Positions 60,330 to 64,000 of a stretch of DNA of 64,000 bases are shown piece after piece; position 1 is the stretch's first letter; the number at the start of each line of letters is the position of its first letter. The notes beneath the pieces were generated by a model. That model made no database searches. It was not told the DNA's origin and was given only the letters and a program-made list of their open reading frames with translations. The stretch comes from Gynurincola endophyticus (GTDB lineage: Bacteria > Bacteroidota > Bacteroidia > Chitinophagales > Chitinophagaceae), in contig NZ_RCWL01000011.1 in the NCBI RefSeq assembly GCF_003991195.1, positions 1-64,000 of the forward strand, read 5' to 3'. A program made the position numbers and the translations under genes.

Positions 60330-60554
60330 AAAAGAATCGTTATAAAAAAGAGAGTTAAAAATAGGTTTACCAAAGTAGCCATTGTGACTGAGAAACTTAT
60401 TCAAAATTAATTAAAACATTAGCTATCAAAGTTTTTTTATTGATTGTAAGCGGTAAACATGATAACAATCATGTTTGAGTGATTGTCTTATTTAAATCAT
60501 TTATAATAAAAATCTTAGGTATAAGATTTGGATAGATGATTCAAAATAAACTTC

Positions 60555-61682
60555 ATGAGAACCTTACCTATAACAGTTAAACGATCTATTGAATTGTTAG
60601 GATTAGTGCTGCTCTTTTTTGTATTTTATGTGGGGCAGAGTATAATTATGCCACTGTTAATGGCTTTTTTCATCAGTTTAATGTTATTACCCGTTTACCG
60701 GTTTCTGAAAAGGCTGCGCATTCCGGAGATTATTGCAATTGTTTTGTCCATATTTTTTGCCATTCTGATCATTCTGGTAATCGCAGGTTTTTTTAGCTGG
60801 CAGGTAGGTTTACTTGTACAGGATTTTCCCCAACTCAAACAAAACTTTATTGCACATTGGGATAACCTCAGTGCCTGGATTCAGGAGAAGTTCAACATCA
60901 GCAGTACAGAACAGGGCGAAATGCTGAAAGAACAGAGTCAGAAATTACTCGACAATACAAGTTCTGTTTTAAGTGGAGCTATGGTTTCGCTTACGGGAAT
61001 TTTTGTATTCATCGGTCTTATTCCTATCTATACCTTTCTGATACTGTTTTATAAAAACATGATTTTAAGATTCATTTTTTTATGGTTTAACAGAGACGAT
61101 CATGAAACTGTTGAATGTGTTTTAAGAGAAAGTGAAGTGATGGTAAAAAGTTATCTGATCGGTTTATTGATTCAGGTAACTTACATGACACTTTTACTGG
61201 GAGGAATTCTTTTGGTGATCGGAATAGACCATGCACTTTTAATTGCTATTCTTTTTGCAGTGCTGAATCTCATTCCTTATGTGGGGGCACTGGTGGGTAA
61301 TATCCTCGGTGTATTAATTACCCTGAGTTCTTCGAACCAGTTGTGGCATGTAGCCGCCGTACTGATAGCTATTACAGTAGTGCAATTTCTCGACAACAAT
61401 ATTCTGATGCCGAAAATAGTAGGATCAAAAATTAAAATCAATGCGCTGGTTTCTATATTAGGAGTGGTTGTGGGTGGAACTTTAGCTGGTGTATCAGGTA
61501 TGTTTTTGTCGCTACCGATTATTGCATTGATCAAAATCGTTTTTGACCGTACAGATCAGTTTAACCATTGGGGCATGTTATTGGGAGATGAGCGCCCTAA
61601 ATTAAGTCCGATGTCGAATTATGTGGTTCGTTTACGTAACCGGCATGTTCGCAAAAAGGGATCAGAAGGTGAGATTGATTAA
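60555..61682 (+). CDS. AI-2E family transporter
   Basis: A 375-residue membrane protein with about seven to eight helices. The ends GLLIQVTYMTLLLGGILLVIGIDHALLIAILFAVLNLIPYVGALVGNILGVLITL and LDNNILMPKIVGSKIKINALVSILGVVVGGTLAGVSGMFLSLP are the signature of the AI-2E exporter (YhhQ-unrelated PerM/YdiK-type) family. Members export autoinducer 2 or act as proton/Na+ antiporters, so substrate is open. It is transcribed alone, convergent with the CheB gene (five-base gap). Confidence 0.92.
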   Translation: MRTLPITVKRSIELLGLVLLFFVFYVGQSIIMPLLMAFFISLMLLPVYRFLKRLRIPEIIAIVLSIFFAILIILVIAGFFSWQVGLLVQDFPQLKQNFIAHWDNLSAWIQEKFNISSTEQGEMLKEQSQKLLDNTSSVLSGAMVSLTGIFVFIGLIPIYTFLILFYKNMILRFIFLWFNRDDHETVECVLRESEVMVKSYLIGLLIQVTYMTLLLGGILLVIGIDHALLIAILFAVLNLIPYVGALVGNILGVLITLSSSNQLWHVAAVLIAITVVQFLDNNILMPKIVGSKIKINALVSILGVVVGGTLAGVSGMFLSLPIIALIKIVFDRTDQFNHWGMLLGDERPKLSPMSNYVVRLRNRHVRKKGSEGEID

Positions 61683-61687
61683 AGATA

Positions 61688-62269
61688 CTATATAAGAGAA
61701 TTGATATAAGTGGCAATTTCGTCGGGATGAATAACTCTGTCGATTGCCACTTTTTCTATTGCCTGTTTAGGCATATATGGCACTTCAGCAGTCTCAGGAT
61801 CCTGTACCATACAAATACCACCTCTGTCTTTCAGATAAATCAAACCTTCTACCCCATCTGCATTTGCACCCGACAATAAGATTCCGGTAGCAGAATGGCG
61901 GAATAAATCAGCAGCCGATTCAAACGTGATATCGATGGCTGGCCTGCAAAAGTGAATTTTTTCTGAAACGTCGAGCGAAAAAGTAAAATCTTTTTCAATC
62001 AATACATGATAATCAGCGGGAGCTACATAAACGGTTTGAACAAGCAGCGGGTCTTTATCAGAAATTTCAATGACAGGCCATTTGGTGCGTGATTGCAACA
62101 GAGGGGTAAGCAGGTCGTCTGCTGCGGCTTTTCGGTGCATGATAAAAACAATACTTACGTTTGCGTTAGATTTCAATTGAGCAACCATAGATAACATTAC
62201 ATGCAACGAACCGGCAGAACCTCCTATTACCACAAGATGTGATGGTATGCTTAGGATAGTTTTTTCCAT
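61688..62269 (-). CDS. Stand-alone CheB methylesterase domain
   Basis: A 193-residue enzyme equal to the catalytic domain of CheB without its receiver. The serine is in GGSAGSLHVM (near Ser18), the His in FIMHRKAA and the Asp in LLSGANADGVEGLIYLKDRGG. CheB removes methyl groups from receptor glutamates. It overlaps the cheR-like gene by 19 bases and ends a signalling operon (hybrid kinase, response regulator, CheR, CheB). No methyl-accepting protein or flagellar gene is in the window, so its target may be the hybrid kinase or an unseen receptor. Confidence 0.93.
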   Translation of the reverse strand: MEKTILSIPSHLVVIGGSAGSLHVMLSMVAQLKSNANVSIVFIMHRKAAADDLLTPLLQSRTKWPVIEISDKDPLLVQTVYVAPADYHVLIEKDFTFSLDVSEKIHFCRPAIDITFESAADLFRHSATGILLSGANADGVEGLIYLKDRGGICMVQDPETAEVPYMPKQAIEKVAIDRVIHPDEIATYINSLI

Positions 62270-63078
62270 ATTTTCTCTTTGCCTACATGTTGATAACGTT
62301 TATAAACATCCACATACTTTAAAGCTTCTTTACTTCCCAGTGCCAGATATCCCCCTACCTCAAGACTGGCATCGAAAAGACGTATAGCCCTGTCTTGCAA
62401 CTGCTTTTCAAAATAGATCAGTACGTTTCTGCAAAGTATTAACTGAAACTCATTAAACGATCCGTCTGATACCAGGTTATGCGTAGAGGTCACTAACCTT
62501 TGTACGAGAAACTTACTGAATTTAACATTATCGTAATTGGCAGTATAATAATTTGAAAAATCGAATTTTCCTCCTGAGTTGATATAGTTCTCAGAATACA
62601 GTTTCATATGTCTGAGCGGATATATACCTTTTGATACAGTTTCCAGTACCTGTGCATTTAAATCGGTAGCGTATAATAAGCTTTTCTCCAACAATCCTGC
62701 TTCGTGCAATAAGATGGCCATAGAATAAACCTCTTCACCTGTGGCGCATCCTGCATGCCAGATTTTAATGAACGAGTGATGTGCTATATTAGGGAGTACG
62801 TCCTCGCGCAGAGATCGAAAGAACTTGGGATCACGGAACATTTCCGTAACGTTTACCGTTATCTCTTCTACAAAACGAAGAAAGTATACTTCGTCTAATT
62901 TGATACGGTTTCTGAAAGAGTTAAAATTGGCAAAATTATCTAAATTAATTAATCTCAAAATCCTTCTTTTCATAGAAGCTTTTGAGTATTCAGTAAAATC
63001 GTATCCGTACCAATCGCTAATATCTCTCAGCAATTGAAATATTTCTTCATCCTTTATGTCAAACTTTCTTGAATACAT
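62251..63078 (-). CDS. CheR-type protein-glutamate methyltransferase
   Basis: A 275-residue enzyme with the CheR N-terminal helical domain (about 10-70) and the AdoMet-binding core: IKIWHAGCATGEEVYSMAILL (GCATGEE), LLYATDLNAQVLETV, and FQLILCRNVLIYFEKQLQ (NVLIYF). It methylates glutamates of chemoreceptors or receptor-like kinases. Its first base shares the TAATG overlap with the stop of the response regulator gene, so the two are translationally coupled. No C-terminal TPR. Confidence 0.94.
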   Translation of the reverse strand: MYSRKFDIKDEEIFQLLRDISDWYGYDFTEYSKASMKRRILRLINLDNFANFNSFRNRIKLDEVYFLRFVEEITVNVTEMFRDPKFFRSLREDVLPNIAHHSFIKIWHAGCATGEEVYSMAILLHEAGLLEKSLLYATDLNAQVLETVSKGIYPLRHMKLYSENYINSGGKFDFSNYYTANYDNVKFSKFLVQRLVTSTHNLVSDGSFNEFQLILCRNVLIYFEKQLQDRAIRLFDASLEVGGYLALGSKEALKYVDVYKRYQHVGKEKIWKKLS

Positions 63079-63446
63079 TACAAAAATTGATCAATCTGTT
63101 TAAAAAGTTCTGTGACATCTACGGGCTTAGAAATATAATTATCGGCTCCGGCATTTAAGCATCTTTCTCTGTCTCCTACCATTGCCTGGGCTGTAACAGC
63201 GATAATGGGTACTGTTTTATATTTTTCTATTTCTCTAATTTTCGGTAACGCTTCATATCCATCCATAACCGGCATCATCATATCTAGTAAAATTATGCCT
63301 ATATCATCCCGCTGGTTCAGAATTACAAAAGCTTCTTTCATATCTGAAGCGGAAATGCTTTCATAATGCCTTGATCTCAATACCGCACTTAATGCGAATA
63401 TGTTTCTGGAATCATCATCAATGATCAAAATCACTTTGTTACTCAT
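63078..63446 (-). CDS. Stand-alone response regulator receiver
   Basis: A 122-residue receiver domain with no output domain. The acid pocket is at IIDDDSRN, the phospho-acceptor Asp55 in IILLDMMMPVMDGYEAL, Thr in IIAVTAQAM and Lys in ISKPVDV. It is a CheY-like or phosphorelay carrier, seven bases after the hybrid kinase gene, and it closely resembles that protein's own C-terminal receiver, which suggests duplication. Confidence 0.95.
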   Translation of the reverse strand: MSNKVILIIDDDSRNIFALSAVLRSRHYESISASDMKEAFVILNQRDDIGIILLDMMMPVMDGYEALPKIREIEKYKTVPIIAVTAQAMVGDRERCLNAGADNYISKPVDVTELFKQIDQFL

Positions 63447-63453
63447 TGTTCAC

Positions 63454-64000
63454 TTATTTTATTGAATCGTATAACCAAACTCTCAATAGGGACAGTAATT
63501 GGTCTATATCCACCGGTTTACTAATATAATCGGATGCACCTGCATTCATACATTTCTCACGGTCACCAGCCATAGCCTTTGCCGTCACAGCAATAATGGG
63601 TACTTTTTTGTACGTTTGGTTATTTCTTACTCTTCGTGTAGTTTCATATCCATCCATTTCGGGCATCATCATATCCATTAATACGATATCGATGTCATTT
63701 CGTTCGTTTAACACATCCAGCGCTTCTTTACCATTCACTGCCGAAACAACATTCATATCCACTCCTTCCAGTGCTTTCGTTAATGAGAAGATATTTCTTA
63801 CATCATCATCGGCAATGAGTACATTTTTATTCTGCAAAACATCTTTCAATTTACCTTTCCGCTGTACTTTCGATGTTTTTTCACTTTTCTCAGCCACCAG
63901 GTGTAAGAATAAAGAAACCTCATCTAACACACGCTGATAGGATTGTGCAGTTTTAATCACAATGGAAGAAGAATATTGCTTCAATCTTAATTCTTCGGTT
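63454..64000 (-). CDS. C-terminal receiver of a large hybrid histidine kinase (5-prime end outside window)
   Basis: The frame is open to the right edge of the window, so only the C-terminal part is seen. The visible residues include QRVLDEVSLFLHLVAEK, which is the linker typical between receivers of Bacteroidota hybrid kinases, and a full receiver domain (VLIADDDVRNIFSL, IVLMDMMMPEMDGYETTRRVR, IIAVTAKAM, ISKPVDI). A TTG at 63984 could be read as a start but is not needed. By context it is the sensor kinase of the CheB-CheR-regulator operon. Domains beyond 64000 cannot be judged. Confidence 0.85.
   Translation of the reverse strand, partial: TEELRLKQYSSSIVIKTAQSYQRVLDEVSLFLHLVAEKSEKTSKVQRKGKLKDVLQNKNVLIADDDVRNIFSLTKALEGVDMNVVSAVNGKEALDVLNERNDIDIVLMDMMMPEMDGYETTRRVRNNQTYKKVPIIAVTAKAMAGDREKCMNAGASDYISKPVDIDQLLSLLRVWLYDSIK

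Noticed and set aside
1-64000. CRISPR arrays, tRNA genes, insertion sequences, integrase or phage genes
   Set aside because: No spaced direct repeats, cloverleaf-type sequence with a TTCRANY arm, transposase or integrase frame was found by reading.

Overview
The window is 64 kb of AT-rich chromosomal DNA from a member of the Bacteroidota, most likely a Chitinophagaceae-like organism. The phylum call rests on three things. There are SusC/SusD-type and FecI/FecR-type TonB systems. Outer-membrane lipoproteins are abundant. Several promoters carry the Bacteroidota -7 box (TAnnTTTG), and few genes have a clear Shine-Dalgarno. The family call is an inference. I see no phage, insertion sequence, CRISPR array, rRNA or tRNA. 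One structural RNA is clear: RNase P RNA.

Left part (0-11 kb): a secreted RHS-like wall/surface protein with two DUF5977 repeats and a small exported partner (minus strand); a truncated AraC-type regulator; then a FecI sigma / FecR anti-sigma / STN-type TonB receptor / LRR-like lipoprotein operon (plus).

11.7-22.6 kb: a tight six-gene plus-strand operon built around polyphosphate kinase PPK1. It contains an HD phosphohydrolase fused to a Pycsar-type (DUF5706) membrane effector domain, PPK1, an SdiA-regulated-like lipoprotein, a 1205-residue metallophosphoesterase / kinase-like / outer-membrane barrel protein, a large GAF protein and a PAP2 phosphatase. This is the most unusual region of the window.

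22.6-31.4 kb: a class C beta-lactamase-fold hydrolase with TPRs, a small membrane protein, and a TetR repressor divergent from a SusC/SusD pair plus a secreted nucleotide-pyrophosphatase-type enzyme. Two identical operator-like palindromes lie in the TetR-SusC gap.

31.4-46.8 kb: housekeeping and envelope genes: a region-4-like HTH protein, a KAS III homologue, an AsmA-like giant, a small lipoprotein, MutS2 without its Smr domain, MsrA, an M1 peptidase, a flippase, a glucosyl-3-phosphoglycerate-synthase-like enzyme fused to a HAD phosphatase, and a class A beta-lactamase-fold lipoprotein.

46.8-53.8 kb: a minus-strand TonB receptor / DUF4876 lipoprotein / DUF6850 barrel / di-haem cytochrome c peroxidase operon that looks like a metal or haem handling system. 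53.9-64 kb: a DUF4920 protein, YceD-rpmF-plsX (lipid/ribosome cluster), a CPBP membrane protein, rnpB, a DUF2027-Smr protein, a CoA transferase, an AI-2E transporter and a CheB-CheR-response regulator-hybrid kinase signalling operon that runs off the right edge.
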